Below are positions 49,945-57,696 of a stretch of 64,000 bases of DNA, piece after piece; position 1 is the stretch's first letter, and each line of letters opens with the position of its first letter. The DNA lies in contig SVJA01000002.1 in assembly GCA_015069195.1 (NCBI GenBank), positions 62,001 to 126,000 on the forward strand, read 5' to 3'. Below the pieces are notes generated by a model. The model searched no databases and had not been told where the DNA came from. It was given only the letters and a program-made list of their open reading frames with translations. The position numbers and the translations under genes were made by a program. The DNA comes from Oscillospiraceae bacterium (GTDB taxonomy: Bacteria > Bacillota > Clostridia > UBA1212).

Positions 49945-50754
49945 GTGCCACAGAATACTTTCATATACGATATGCACACACATATATTTCCTGAAAAAAT
50001 TGCCGAAAAAGCGGTTTCTTCCATAGGTAGATTTTATGACATCCCTATGGACGGTTGCGGTACTACGCAGAACCTTCTGAACAGCGGAAAAGTCATCGGT
50101 GTAAAAAAATACCTTGTTTGCTCTACCGCCACTACCGCTCATCAGGTTGAGTCGATAAATAATTTTATTGCAGAGGAGCAAAAATCACATCCCGAATTTA
50201 TCGCTTACGGTTCGCTACACCCTGATTACGAGAATGTGGAAGCCGAGGTCGAAAGAATGATCAGTCTCGGTTTAAAAGGAATAAAGCTTCATCCGGATTT
50301 TCAGAATTTTGCTATTGACGACCCTAAAGTCGATGCCATTTACAGTGCCGCACAAGGCAAACTTCCGATTCTTTTTCATATGGGCGACAACCGTTACGAC
50401 CGGACCAAGCCTTACAGACTTCTTACGGTTATGAAAAAATTCCCCAAACTCACCTGTATTGGTGCACATCTCGGCGGTTACAGAAGCTGGGAAGACGTCA
50501 TAAATCTCCCCGGTTATCTTTCAAATCCCCAGATGTACATAGACACCTGCAGCGCTCTTGCATTTCTCCCGCCCGAAGAGGCAGTCAAAATCATAAGGAA
50601 GCACGGTGTTGACAGAGTTTTCTGGGGAACGGACTTTCCTATGTGGTCGCACGCATCAGAATTTGACCGTTTTATGTCACTTAAGCTCACAGACGACGAA
50701 CGTGATAAAATTTTCTGGGAAAACGCCGCTGAGTTTGTCGGTGAGAATAAATAA
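49945..50754 (+). CDS. Amidohydrolase-family protein (COG2159 type)
   Basis: A 269-aa TIM-barrel metal-dependent hydrolase. The start has the metal pair DMHTHIFP (~9), a Lys-bearing strand GIKLHPDFQNF (~111), ILFHMGDNRYDRTK (~146), IGAHLGGYRS (~172) and the catalytic Asp in FWGTDFPMWSH (~231). Substrates of the group are decarboxylated or hydrolysed aromatic/organic acids; this one is unassigned. Start GTG follows AAGGAG by eight bases. Confidence 0.9.
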   Translation: MPQNTFIYDMHTHIFPEKIAEKAVSSIGRFYDIPMDGCGTTQNLLNSGKVIGVKKYLVCSTATTAHQVESINNFIAEEQKSHPEFIAYGSLHPDYENVEAEVERMISLGLKGIKLHPDFQNFAIDDPKVDAIYSAAQGKLPILFHMGDNRYDRTKPYRLLTVMKKFPKLTCIGAHLGGYRSWEDVINLPGYLSNPQMYIDTCSALAFLPPEEAVKIIRKHGVDRVFWGTDFPMWSHASEFDRFMSLKLTDDERDKIFWENAAEFVGENK

Positions 50755-50774
50755 TTGTTTGAATATTGACGAAA

Positions 50775-50808
50775 CAGCGCCGCGACATCCTTGCGATGCC
50801 GCGGCGCT
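50775..50808. terminator. GC-rich bidirectional hairpin between convergent genes
   Basis: AGCGCCGCG and CGCGGCGCT arms around CATCCTTGCGATG, followed by TTTCAT on the plus strand. It separates the amidohydrolase from the membrane LuxR gene. Confidence 0.75.
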
Positions 50809-50821
50809 TTCATATCTTTTA

Positions 50822-51931
50822 CTAATTATCAGTATTTTGTATTATTTCTTTCACGGATTTTATATGCTTGTGAATTTCCAAAAGTTCCTTTCGGGATTTT
50901 ACACCAAGCTTTCCGTACAGATTATGGCTATGGTATTTCAAGGTAGATTCCTTAATATTCAGATTTGCCATAATTTCTTTTGTAGTAACTCTGGCAATAT
51001 ATGCATCACAGATTGCTTTTTCAGCAGGTGTCAGTTTCTGTAAACCTGCCATAAAACTTTCAATTCGTTCAGGAGCGATTGTCTCTGCACCCAACGGCTT
51101 TTCAAGCATTGTTTCCTGCGCAGTCGTCTCTTCTTCGGAATAAGTCTGCACTGTCTCCACTTGTTTTACGATGTCTCTGAGGCGTTGAGTCTCCTGCATA
51201 ACAAGATGAACTCCTAGCAAAAACAACTCGCTTATTATGTATGAAATCGAAAGCATTTCAAAAGGTATATTTGATATTTGCTCAATAAACCATACCCCGA
51301 TATTCACAAACACCGCAATGGCAATGATGACAGCATGAGTTGTGGTATCAATTGTTTTTTTGACGGATGCACGAATAATAACGGTGACCATTGCAAAGAA
51401 ATATCCGAGCAAATAAACAAGATACAAAGGATGAAGAGGACCATACTCTTTTTCCAACATCGATACACCATCGACGACCTGGAAAGAAACATCTTTATAA
51501 TAGATATCGAGTATACCCGGACTTGCCGCAATCAAGAACATTACAATTGCGATTATTAAAAGTGAAACCGGCACCCACTTCCTGTATGCTGTATTTGTAA
51601 CTTTAAGAATAATCATCAACATCGCAAACGGCAGAAAAACCGAGCCGAGATATGCAATGCGGTTTGCGAGCAACGCCATATCAAGACACGAAGACACCGA
51701 CAGTAAAGTATATCCTGTGTTCACCACCAAAACAGAAGAGAATAAAACGATAAACCAATAATTCTTTTTGCGTACTAAAAAGACACAACCCACCAGAAGC
51801 AGCAACGATACAATCGCCGCTACTCCGTAAATGATGGACAGACTGGCATTTTTCTCACCGACTGCGGTGCATCCCGAAAGTCCCAATATAATCAATAACA
51901 GGGAGAAAACTCCCAACAAGTACTTCTTCAT
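50822..51931 (-). CDS. Membrane-bound LuxR-type transcriptional regulator
   Basis: A 369-aa protein. The N terminus has a lipoprotein-like or signal region (LLLIILGLSGC), followed by seven or so membrane helices (about 35-245, resembling the 7TM sensory region of histidine kinases). A linker (~250-295) leads to a C-terminal GerE/LuxR HTH domain (LTPAEKAICDAYIARVTTKEIMANLNIKESTLKYHSHNLYGKLG, given as TPAEKAICDAYIA and KEIMANLNIKESTLKYHSHN). It could sense an external signal and act on promoters near the membrane. Single gene. The divergent Cys-rich protein is a possible target. Confidence 0.85.
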   Translation of the reverse strand: MKKYLLGVFSLLLIILGLSGCTAVGEKNASLSIIYGVAAIVSLLLLVGCVFLVRKKNYWFIVLFSSVLVVNTGYTLLSVSSCLDMALLANRIAYLGSVFLPFAMLMIILKVTNTAYRKWVPVSLLIIAIVMFLIAASPGILDIYYKDVSFQVVDGVSMLEKEYGPLHPLYLVYLLGYFFAMVTVIIRASVKKTIDTTTHAVIIAIAVFVNIGVWFIEQISNIPFEMLSISYIISELFLLGVHLVMQETQRLRDIVKQVETVQTYSEEETTAQETMLEKPLGAETIAPERIESFMAGLQKLTPAEKAICDAYIARVTTKEIMANLNIKESTLKYHSHNLYGKLGVKSRKELLEIHKHIKSVKEIIQNTDN

Positions 51932-51977
51932 GTATATCTTCTCCGACCGTCATTTTTAACTGTTTTTTTACGGTCAT

Positions 51978-52026
51978 CCCATACTTTTTTTCAAAAAAAC
52001 ACCCTTTCCCATACTTTTAGTATGGG
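51978..52026 (-). promoter_or_regulatory. Candidate operators upstream of the LuxR-type gene
   Basis: CCCATACTTTT occurs twice (51978-51988 and 52008-52018), 30 bp apart, and the second copy extends into a perfect inverted repeat CCCATAC-TTTTA-GTATGGG (52008-52026). This lies in the leader/promoter region between two divergent genes. Confidence 0.5.
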
Positions 52027-52181
52027 GACAAATGAAACTTTTTACATTACAGTTATAATGTAATTTTGTAGCGTAAAACTAACACCCTACAAAATTATTA
52101 TAAATAATATATCACAAATCGTTAATATTTCCAATAGCGGATGAATTTTTAATCAGAACAAAAAAGAACAGAATTACAAAA

Positions 52182-52910
52182 ATGAAAAGTAAAATCCTTT
52201 CGACATGGGGAAATGTAGCAGCACTCGGACATATAGCATCTGACATCCGTTCAAATTCCACAGACCACTTCAAAGTCTGTACACGTTGCTACGAACAAAT
52301 CAGCGGAAGCAAAGCATCCCACAGCGGCGGCAAAGCGACCTGTCTCACACAGGCAAAATGTTCCGCCTGCAATGTATCATACGGTAAATTGGCAGCGCAC
52401 AGTCTTGCAACAGATGTATGGGGATTTATTGATGCAGCAGGTCACGCACATCTCTGTACAGTGCAGGGCTGTCCTCACAGAGGCGATGTCATACCGCACA
52501 AATCAAGCGGACCGGCAACGGACGACACTGATGAAGTTTGTATTGACTGCGGATATGTAATCACATTGGCACTCAATCATACTCATACGGCAATTGAAGG
52601 TTATCAGTACGACAACGAAAGCCACTGGCAGATTTGCGGTTGCCTTGAAATTATGGACAAGGAAAACCATGTAGACAGCGATGGCGACAACAAATGTGAC
52701 GTATGCGGATATTTGCCGGAAGACGGTGAAATAGGCGATAACGCCGATAACAACGGCAACAATGCAAATCCAAGCAAGGACAAAGGCAAAAACAAGGGCA
52801 AAGGAAACAAATCCTATGTCATATGGATTGTCGTAGCATCTGTGATAGTAGTTCTGGGTGCCGGCGGCGGAGTAACATATTTTATCATTAAAAAGAAAAA
52901 GAAAGTTTAA
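52182..52910 (+). CDS. Cys-rich surface protein with C-terminal membrane anchor
   Basis: A 242-aa protein with five Cys-pair modules (CTRC, CSAC, CPHRG-type, CIDC, CDVC) in the first 190 residues, an Asn/Lys-rich linker, and one C-terminal hydrophobic helix (VIWIVVASVIVVLGAGGGV) followed by a Lys tail. The modules look like the zinc-binding Cys/His repeats seen in some Clostridial extracellular proteins. There is no N-terminal signal peptide: residues 1-25 are polar, which suggests a truncated gene, an upstream start not seen, or an unusual export. ATG has only a weak ribosome site. Confidence 0.6.
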   Translation: MKSKILSTWGNVAALGHIASDIRSNSTDHFKVCTRCYEQISGSKASHSGGKATCLTQAKCSACNVSYGKLAAHSLATDVWGFIDAAGHAHLCTVQGCPHRGDVIPHKSSGPATDDTDEVCIDCGYVITLALNHTHTAIEGYQYDNESHWQICGCLEIMDKENHVDSDGDNKCDVCGYLPEDGEIGDNADNNGNNANPSKDKGKNKGKGNKSYVIWIVVASVIVVLGAGGGVTYFIIKKKKKV

Positions 52911-52925
52911 TTAAAAGAATAACGC

Positions 52926-52973
52926 AACAAGCGGAGCGGCAAGGCTTTTAAAAGCCTTGCCGCTCCGCTTGTT
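52926..52973. terminator. Perfect 48-bp palindromic terminator between convergent genes
   Basis: AACAAGCGGAGCGGCAAGGC with its exact complement, 24-bp arms and no loop to speak of, then TTTTAC on the plus side. It ends the Cys-rich gene and the PAP2 gene. Confidence 0.95.
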
Positions 52974-52985
52974 TTACAATAATTT

Positions 52986-53594
52986 TTATATCAGCCCAAA
53001 CACTAACACACCGATAAAAAACGCCGTCGCACTCGTGAGCGAACCGAAGACAAACTCTTTCAATGTGTGCCGCTTCATTGCAAGCGAAGCCCACAATATG
53101 AGAGCGTACACAACCGCTCCGCCGACTATTCCCCACATTCCTAAGTAATAAGAGATTATCACTATCGGACCTGTTACGGCACAAGCATGGCCACTTGCAC
53201 GGAATTTGAGAACTTTGTTGAACAACAACAGCACTATAACCGACAAGAGATACGCCGTGTATATTATCATTAAATCTTTGCCTGCACGGCTTATAAGTCC
53301 ATATGCGAATGCAATTATATAGCCGACAGGATTGAGTGCAAATGCGAGGTTGCGTTGACCCTCTCTGCCCTTTGCACGAAGCTTTGGAATTATCCACGAT
53401 ATCGGGTATGCAAGAACCGGTATTACAGCCAATGACATTATCGAAACAACGCCATCTATCCACGAACGAAATATTCCTTCACGAAGGAAATACAGTAAAA
53501 TTATTAAAATTGTGACCATTACAGGCGGCACTGAACTAACCCTTACGATTTTTGCAATCTTAAGGGCAACATTATTCTTTTTTTCTTCTTTCAT
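52986..53594 (-). CDS. PAP2-family phosphatase
   Basis: A 202-aa membrane PAP2-type protein. The three acid phosphatase blocks can be traced as KLRAKGREGQRN (~72), FRASGHACAVTGP (~132) and KRHTLKEFVFGS (~176), where SGH and R/H-x5-H are the catalytic residues; six membrane helices surround them. It likely dephosphorylates a lipid phosphate such as undecaprenyl diphosphate or phosphatidate. ATG at 53594 follows GGAG; a TTG just upstream is rejected. Confidence 0.85.
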   Translation of the reverse strand: MKEEKKNNVALKIAKIVRVSSVPPVMVTILIILLYFLREGIFRSWIDGVVSIMSLAVIPVLAYPISWIIPKLRAKGREGQRNLAFALNPVGYIIAFAYGLISRAGKDLMIIYTAYLLSVIVLLLFNKVLKFRASGHACAVTGPIVIISYYLGMWGIVGGAVVYALILWASLAMKRHTLKEFVFGSLTSATAFFIGVLVFGLI

Positions 53595-53646
53595 TTTTTG
53601 AATCTCCAATCGACTGCGAGCTTATAAAACAGCTCGCATTTTTAAA

Positions 53647-55344
53647 TTATTCGGCTACGAAGATGAACGGATATACGTCCTGACCGCCTTCGGCAAAATA
53701 TGCTTCCACATCGGGGAACTCTTCTGCTACGGCACTTTCAAGTTCAGCAACCTCTGCAGCAGTTGCGTCTTTACCGGTGAAAACCGTAAGCATTGATTTT
53801 TCTCCGCCGTCAAATATTGAATGAAGCACAATCTTTGCGGTATCAATCTTGTTTGCCGCCGATGCCGTAATCTGCTTTGCCATTATTCCGATGAATTCGC
53901 CTTTGTTTACGTGAACACCGTTCATATCAGCATCTCTTATGGAAGGAGAGATACTTGCGGTCACAGCACCTTTCATTGAATCATAAATCTGGGCTTCTAT
54001 ATCTTCGGGCTTTTCAGCCTCAAAATCTATCAAAGAGAGTCCTATATAACCTGCACCGAGGTCTTTGCTCTCAATTACGTGTATTTCAGCATCCTCATAT
54101 ATCTCGGCAGCTTGTTTTGCAGCCATAACTATGTTTCCGTTGTTCGGGAAAACAAATATGTGCTCTGCTTTTACTTTTTTGAACGCATCAAGGAAATCAG
54201 AAGTCGAAGGATTCTGCGTCTGACCACCGTTTACAATGACATCGACACCCATTTCTGTAAATATCTGTGCAATGCCGTCGCCCTGTGCTACAGATACAAT
54301 ACCGTATTTTTTAGCAGGTGCGTTGTCAATCTGCTGTTTGTCTGACACTTCTTTGCTCTCGTTATGCTGTACTGACATATTTTCTATCTTTACTGTCAGA
54401 AGCTCACCGAACTGTCTGCAATACTCTATCACCGCACCCGGTGTCATTGTGTGAACGTGAACCTTTACAATACTGTCAGTTTTGAATGAAACTATCGAGT
54501 TTCCTATTCCCTGCAAATATTCTGTAATAGTGTCTGCGTCAAATGCTTCCACATCAACTTTTTTATTCTGGAGCTGGAGCAAGAATTCTGTGCAATAACC
54601 GAATTCCATCTCGCTGTCAGGGTCGAATGAACTGAGATCTACCGTAGCCTGAGGTTTCATCGCAGGCTTGCTCTCCATAAGGGCATCAAGCTGCTGACCG
54701 TTGAGAACTTTATTGAATCCGTCCATTATATAGAAAAGTCCTGCACCGCCGCTGTCAACAACGGACGCCTCTCTGAGTGCCGCCAAAAGATCAGGTGTTC
54801 TCTGAAGCGAAGCGTACATCTCTGTAAGCAAATCATCAAAAAGCGACTTTATCGTGCTGTTTTCGTTAAGTTTGGATACAGCAACTTCAACAGCCTCACG
54901 TGCGACAGTAAGGATTGTACCCTCGGTAGGAGTAAGAACGGACGCATACGCCTGCTTTACACCGCGCATCAATGCTTTTCCGACTGAATCAACATCTGCA
55001 ACAACACAACCCTCAAGTTCTACAGCCATTCCTGCAAACAACTGCGACAATATAACACCGGAGTTTCCTCTTGCGCCGAGCAACATTCCTTTTGAAAGAG
55101 ACTTCATAACATCTGCAAGGCCGTCATACTGCGAAACGCTGTCAAGCGCCGCAACTCCGCCCTCGATTGTCATACACATATTGTCACCCGTGTCACCGTC
55201 AGGTACGGGGAATACATTCAAATTATTTACCTCTTCGGCATTGGAACGAAGCTGTGCCGCTCCGCCTCTTACCATTTTGGCAAAAGTTTCTCCGTCAAGG
55301 AACTTCTCACTGTCATTTTTTGTATTGTTATTTTCAGAATTCAT
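53647..55344 (-). CDS. DAK2-domain fatty acid kinase-like protein (FakA)
   Basis: A 565-aa protein. Residues ~1-210 carry the DAK2/DhaL-like kinase domain with the Mg-ATP motif NVFPVPDGDTGDNM (~40) and LLGARGNSGVILSQ (~86). A middle domain and a C-terminal DegV-associated FakA domain (NNGNIVMAAKQAAE, DLGAGYIGLSLID) follow. FakA phosphorylates fatty acids bound to FakB; a FakB gene is not in this window. ATG at 55344 follows AGGAGAG. Confidence 0.9.
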   Translation of the reverse strand: MNSENNNTKNDSEKFLDGETFAKMVRGGAAQLRSNAEEVNNLNVFPVPDGDTGDNMCMTIEGGVAALDSVSQYDGLADVMKSLSKGMLLGARGNSGVILSQLFAGMAVELEGCVVADVDSVGKALMRGVKQAYASVLTPTEGTILTVAREAVEVAVSKLNENSTIKSLFDDLLTEMYASLQRTPDLLAALREASVVDSGGAGLFYIMDGFNKVLNGQQLDALMESKPAMKPQATVDLSSFDPDSEMEFGYCTEFLLQLQNKKVDVEAFDADTITEYLQGIGNSIVSFKTDSIVKVHVHTMTPGAVIEYCRQFGELLTVKIENMSVQHNESKEVSDKQQIDNAPAKKYGIVSVAQGDGIAQIFTEMGVDVIVNGGQTQNPSTSDFLDAFKKVKAEHIFVFPNNGNIVMAAKQAAEIYEDAEIHVIESKDLGAGYIGLSLIDFEAEKPEDIEAQIYDSMKGAVTASISPSIRDADMNGVHVNKGEFIGIMAKQITASAANKIDTAKIVLHSIFDGGEKSMLTVFTGKDATAAEVAELESAVAEEFPDVEAYFAEGGQDVYPFIFVAE

Positions 55345-55422
55345 ATTTTCTCTCCTGACTTTTATAATCATCTTTGTATCGCGGTCGCCATAAAACGATT
55401 TTCGCAACAACCGACCGACAAT

Positions 55423-55451
55423 ATAGTAATCAACTTTGGAAATAAATGCAA
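55423..55451 (-). promoter_or_regulatory. Promoter of the fakA-like gene
   Basis: Minus-strand TTGCAT (55446-55451) and TACTAT (55423-55428), spacing 17 bp. Confidence 0.5.
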
Positions 55452-55544
55452 TCTACACGATTGGTTTTCGAGTATTCCGTGCGAATACAGAGCAGTAGAG
55501 TTGATTTTTATTAATTCTACTGTCGGGAGAGTCGCTGTTTTTGC

Positions 55545-55574
55545 TTGTATTAAAGGCTTTTTTCGTGTTATAAT
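55545..55574 (+). promoter_or_regulatory. Promoter of the membrane XRE regulator
   Basis: TTGTAT (55545-55550) and TATAAT (55569-55574), 18-bp spacing, about 40 nt before the ATG at 55615. Confidence 0.65.
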
Positions 55575-55614
55575 GGAAAAAATTACTTTTTATAAATCTT
55601 CGGCGGTTTTTAAA

Positions 55615-56283
55615 ATGAAAGAATTAAAACTTATTATCGCAGACAATATAAGCGATTTGAGAAAGAAAAAAGGTATAACACAGGCAGAGCTTGCCGAAAA
55701 ACTCAACTACACGGACAAAGCTGTTTCCAAGTGGGAGCGCGGCGAATCCGTGCCTGACATCGCTGTACTTAAATCCATCGCGGATTTATTCGGAGTATCT
55801 CTTGATTATTTAGTTTCCGAATACCATGAAAAAGAAAACACAAAAAAGACTTATGACAGGACACAGAAGAACAACCACATTGCCATCACTATTATAAGCA
55901 TTTTCCTCGTAGTACTTGTCGCTACATTGTTGTTCGTGATCCTTAACTCTTCTGTTTCACTTGATGCATCGTTTCTCGCATTTATCTATGCAATACCGGT
56001 AGCATTTATTGTGTGGCTCGTGTTCAACAGTCTTTGGTTTAACAGGCGCCGAAATTTCATAATAATATCACTTCTCATGTGGACAGTTTTGTTCGCAGTA
56101 TACGGTACACTGCTGTTTTGCGAAATAAACTTCTGGCAATTATTCCTGCTCGGAATACCCGGCCAGGCCATTATCATATGTTGGTCATTTATAAAATCAA
56201 AAGTAAAAGCCGGTTCCGATTACATAAAAGCAAAATCCGCAAAAAAAGATAATGCTTCTTCACAAAAAGAAATGCAGCCCTGA
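55615..56283 (+). CDS. XRE-family regulator with C-terminal membrane helices
   Basis: A 222-aa protein: N-terminal helix-turn-helix (LRKKKGITQAELAEKLNYTDKAVSKWERG, given as GITQAELAEKLNYTDKAVSK, ~18-40), then a Lys-rich linker and four hydrophobic segments in residues 90-195. Such membrane-bound XRE regulators are common in Clostridia. Start ATG at 55615; upstream frame is rejected for lack of support. Signal and targets unknown. Confidence 0.85.
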   Translation: MKELKLIIADNISDLRKKKGITQAELAEKLNYTDKAVSKWERGESVPDIAVLKSIADLFGVSLDYLVSEYHEKENTKKTYDRTQKNNHIAITIISIFLVVLVATLLFVILNSSVSLDASFLAFIYAIPVAFIVWLVFNSLWFNRRRNFIIISLLMWTVLFAVYGTLLFCEINFWQLFLLGIPGQAIIICWSFIKSKVKAGSDYIKAKSAKKDNASSQKEMQP

Positions 56284-56285
56284 TT

Positions 56286-56798
56286 TCAGAGCTGCATTAT
56301 TTCATATTTTATAAGTTTTCTTCCTTCGGGAGTACCGGTAAACTTCCTGAATTCAAAAACGGTCTTAAAACCGTTTTTTTCGTATACACGCTTTGCGCGG
56401 TTGTTGTTTGAGGCAACGGTAAGTCTGAGTCCATCTTCAGGAAATTCGGCCTTTAAAAAGCTCATACAGGCGTTTAAAAGGCTTTCGCCGTATCCTTTTC
56501 CCAAACCGCATAAATCGGGTCTTAAACCAAGCGCAAAATCGGTAAAACTCTCGTCGGCATAAATCACGGCAGACTTTTTGTTCAGAACCTGACCGGCAGG
56601 CCCTACCGCGATAAACCCGGCAAGCTCTCCGCTGTCACAAAATACCGCAGGCAAATGAAGACCATTCATAACCTGCCGGAATTCCTCTTCATCGCCGTCA
56701 AAACTATACATAGCGTACTCACCGTCATACTTCCAGCAAGATATTTCCCGGGCAATATCCTCTGTCATTTCAATTATTTTAAAAATGTTTTCGCTCAT
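56286..56798 (-). CDS. GNAT-family N-acetyltransferase
   Basis: A 170-aa GNAT enzyme. The acetyl-CoA binding motif A is LGLRPDLCGLGKGYGESLLNA, cited as RPDLCGLGKGYGESL (~95-110), with the usual V-loop LRLTVASNNNRAKRVYEKNGF (given in part, ~127). It may act on a small amine or protein N terminus. ATG at 56798 follows AAAGGA; an upstream ATG starts in the toxin gene's end. It lies 26 bp downstream of the type III toxin gene and may be co-transcribed. Confidence 0.9.
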   Translation of the reverse strand: MSENIFKIIEMTEDIAREISCWKYDGEYAMYSFDGDEEEFRQVMNGLHLPAVFCDSGELAGFIAVGPAGQVLNKKSAVIYADESFTDFALGLRPDLCGLGKGYGESLLNACMSFLKAEFPEDGLRLTVASNNNRAKRVYEKNGFKTVFEFRKFTGTPEGRKLIKYEIMQL

Positions 56799-56824
56799 AA
56801 AATCAATCCTTTGTGCTATAGCAA

Positions 56825-57292
56825 TCATCTACTGGTTAGTTTTTCCATTATTTTCAAAATATCCGGTTGAGTAGGCGTGAATTTAACGCCTCTTTTTAAC
56901 ATACCCATCACTTTTCGCGCTTTTTGTTCAACCGTTTTTACAACATGCTCACTGGTCAATGTCATATGATTACCTGCAACGGTATATTCTCTTTCTATAT
57001 ATTCTTCTGTAACAGGAAACATATCCTGAATCAGGAAAGCACATTCCTTATCGTCATCCAGCTTTATAATATGTATAATATCGCACGGTTTGCCTTCTTT
57101 TTTCTTATTTTCCATGATTTTTCTGTACTTATCTATCTTACTCGATAACGGAACCATCCAATATAAATACAGATCCAAATCCGCAAAACAATAGTAATGC
57201 GGTCGGTTTCCATCTTTATTACATTTAAGATACGGATCTGCCATATCCTCAAAAAAGGACTCTTTTATCATATAAAAACCCGCTCTCTTCAT
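56825..57292 (-). CDS. cptN: Type III toxin-antitoxin endoribonuclease toxin (CptN-like)
   Basis: A 155-aa protein directly downstream of tandem 45-nt repeats and a terminator. Its features fit the ToxN/AbiQ/CptN RNase group: an early basic strand (MKRAGFYMIKESF), the YYCFADLDLYLYWMVPLSSK block (~33-52) that corresponds to the family's 'W/Y-M-VPLSS' region, and FTPTQPDILKIMEKL at the end. The toxin cleaves RNA and is bound and neutralised by the small repeat RNA. ATG at 57292 follows AGGGG; an upstream TTG is less plausible. Sequence identity to known CptN was not computed. Confidence 0.8.
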   Translation of the reverse strand: MKRAGFYMIKESFFEDMADPYLKCNKDGNRPHYYCFADLDLYLYWMVPLSSKIDKYRKIMENKKKEGKPCDIIHIIKLDDDKECAFLIQDMFPVTEEYIEREYTVAGNHMTLTSEHVVKTVEQKARKVMGMLKRGVKFTPTQPDILKIMEKLTSR

Positions 57293-57308
57293 TCTACTCA
57301 ACCCCTAT

Positions 57309-57340
57309 AAAAAAGACCCCCACCTATGCCGGCGGAGGTC
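57309..57340 (-). terminator. Terminator between antitoxin repeats and toxin gene
   Basis: Ten-bp stem GACCTCCGCC/GGTGGGGGTC (two wobbles) with a 6-nt loop is followed by TTTTTT on the minus strand. In type III systems such a terminator sits exactly here and sets the RNA:toxin ratio. Confidence 0.9.
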
Positions 57341-57442
57341 AACACTTTCAACCCAACCATTTATATACCGCATATTGGTCAGCGGTAAACTTTCAACCCA
57401 ACCACTTATATACCGCATATTGGTCAGCGGTAAACTTTCACT
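57341..57442 (-). ncRNA. Type III antitoxin RNA (CptI-like) with two 45-nt repeats
   Basis: Two direct repeats of exactly 45 nt (57345-57389 and 57390-57434) differ at one base, and a six-base start of a third copy (57435-57440) lies at the 5' end. The predicted transcription start is near 57442. The repeats contain ACCGCTGACC and GCGGTATATAA elements that could form pseudoknots, the usual toxin-binding fold. The promoter and terminator are in the expected places. Confidence 0.85.
57345..57440 (-). repeat. 2.1 copies of a 45-nt direct repeat
   Basis: Two full copies plus the first six bases of a third. Single T/C difference between the two full copies at unit position 16. Confidence 0.97.
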
Positions 57443-57448
57443 ATCAAA

Positions 57449-57477
57449 AGATTATCAAATCTTTTTAAAAAAGTCAA
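57449..57477 (-). promoter_or_regulatory. Promoter of the type III toxin-antitoxin locus
   Basis: Minus-strand TTGACT (57472-57477) and TAATCT (57449-57454), spacing 17 bp, directly before the repeats. Confidence 0.7.
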
Positions 57478-57640
57478 TGCTTTAGTGTGTCTCTTACCAA
57501 GCTGTCAAAACTTTGTTTGCCATTATATTATGCTTATCTTTTCAAAATTTCAACCAAATTTCTTCTTGCCTCGTTCGACATTTTTCGACAAATTTCGCCA
57601 CCACCGCAGCTTACAAAAAAACAGCATCTAAAACTACCAC

Positions 57641-57676
57641 AAAAAATCGGGCGGACCTTTCTGTCCGCCCGATTAA
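57641..57676 (-). terminator. Terminator of serC-serA
   Basis: Stem AATCGGGCGGAC/GTCCGCCCGATT with a 6-nt loop followed by TTTTTT on the minus strand, about 20 nt past the serA stop. The stretch 57480-57640 between this and the toxin promoter shows no credible feature. Confidence 0.95.
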
Positions 57677-57696
57677 AAAACTTATAATCTTTTATA

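Noticed and set aside
57345-57440. 45-nt repeats considered as a small CRISPR array
   Set aside because: The units abut with no spacers and lie between a promoter and terminator before a toxin gene; there are no cas genes.
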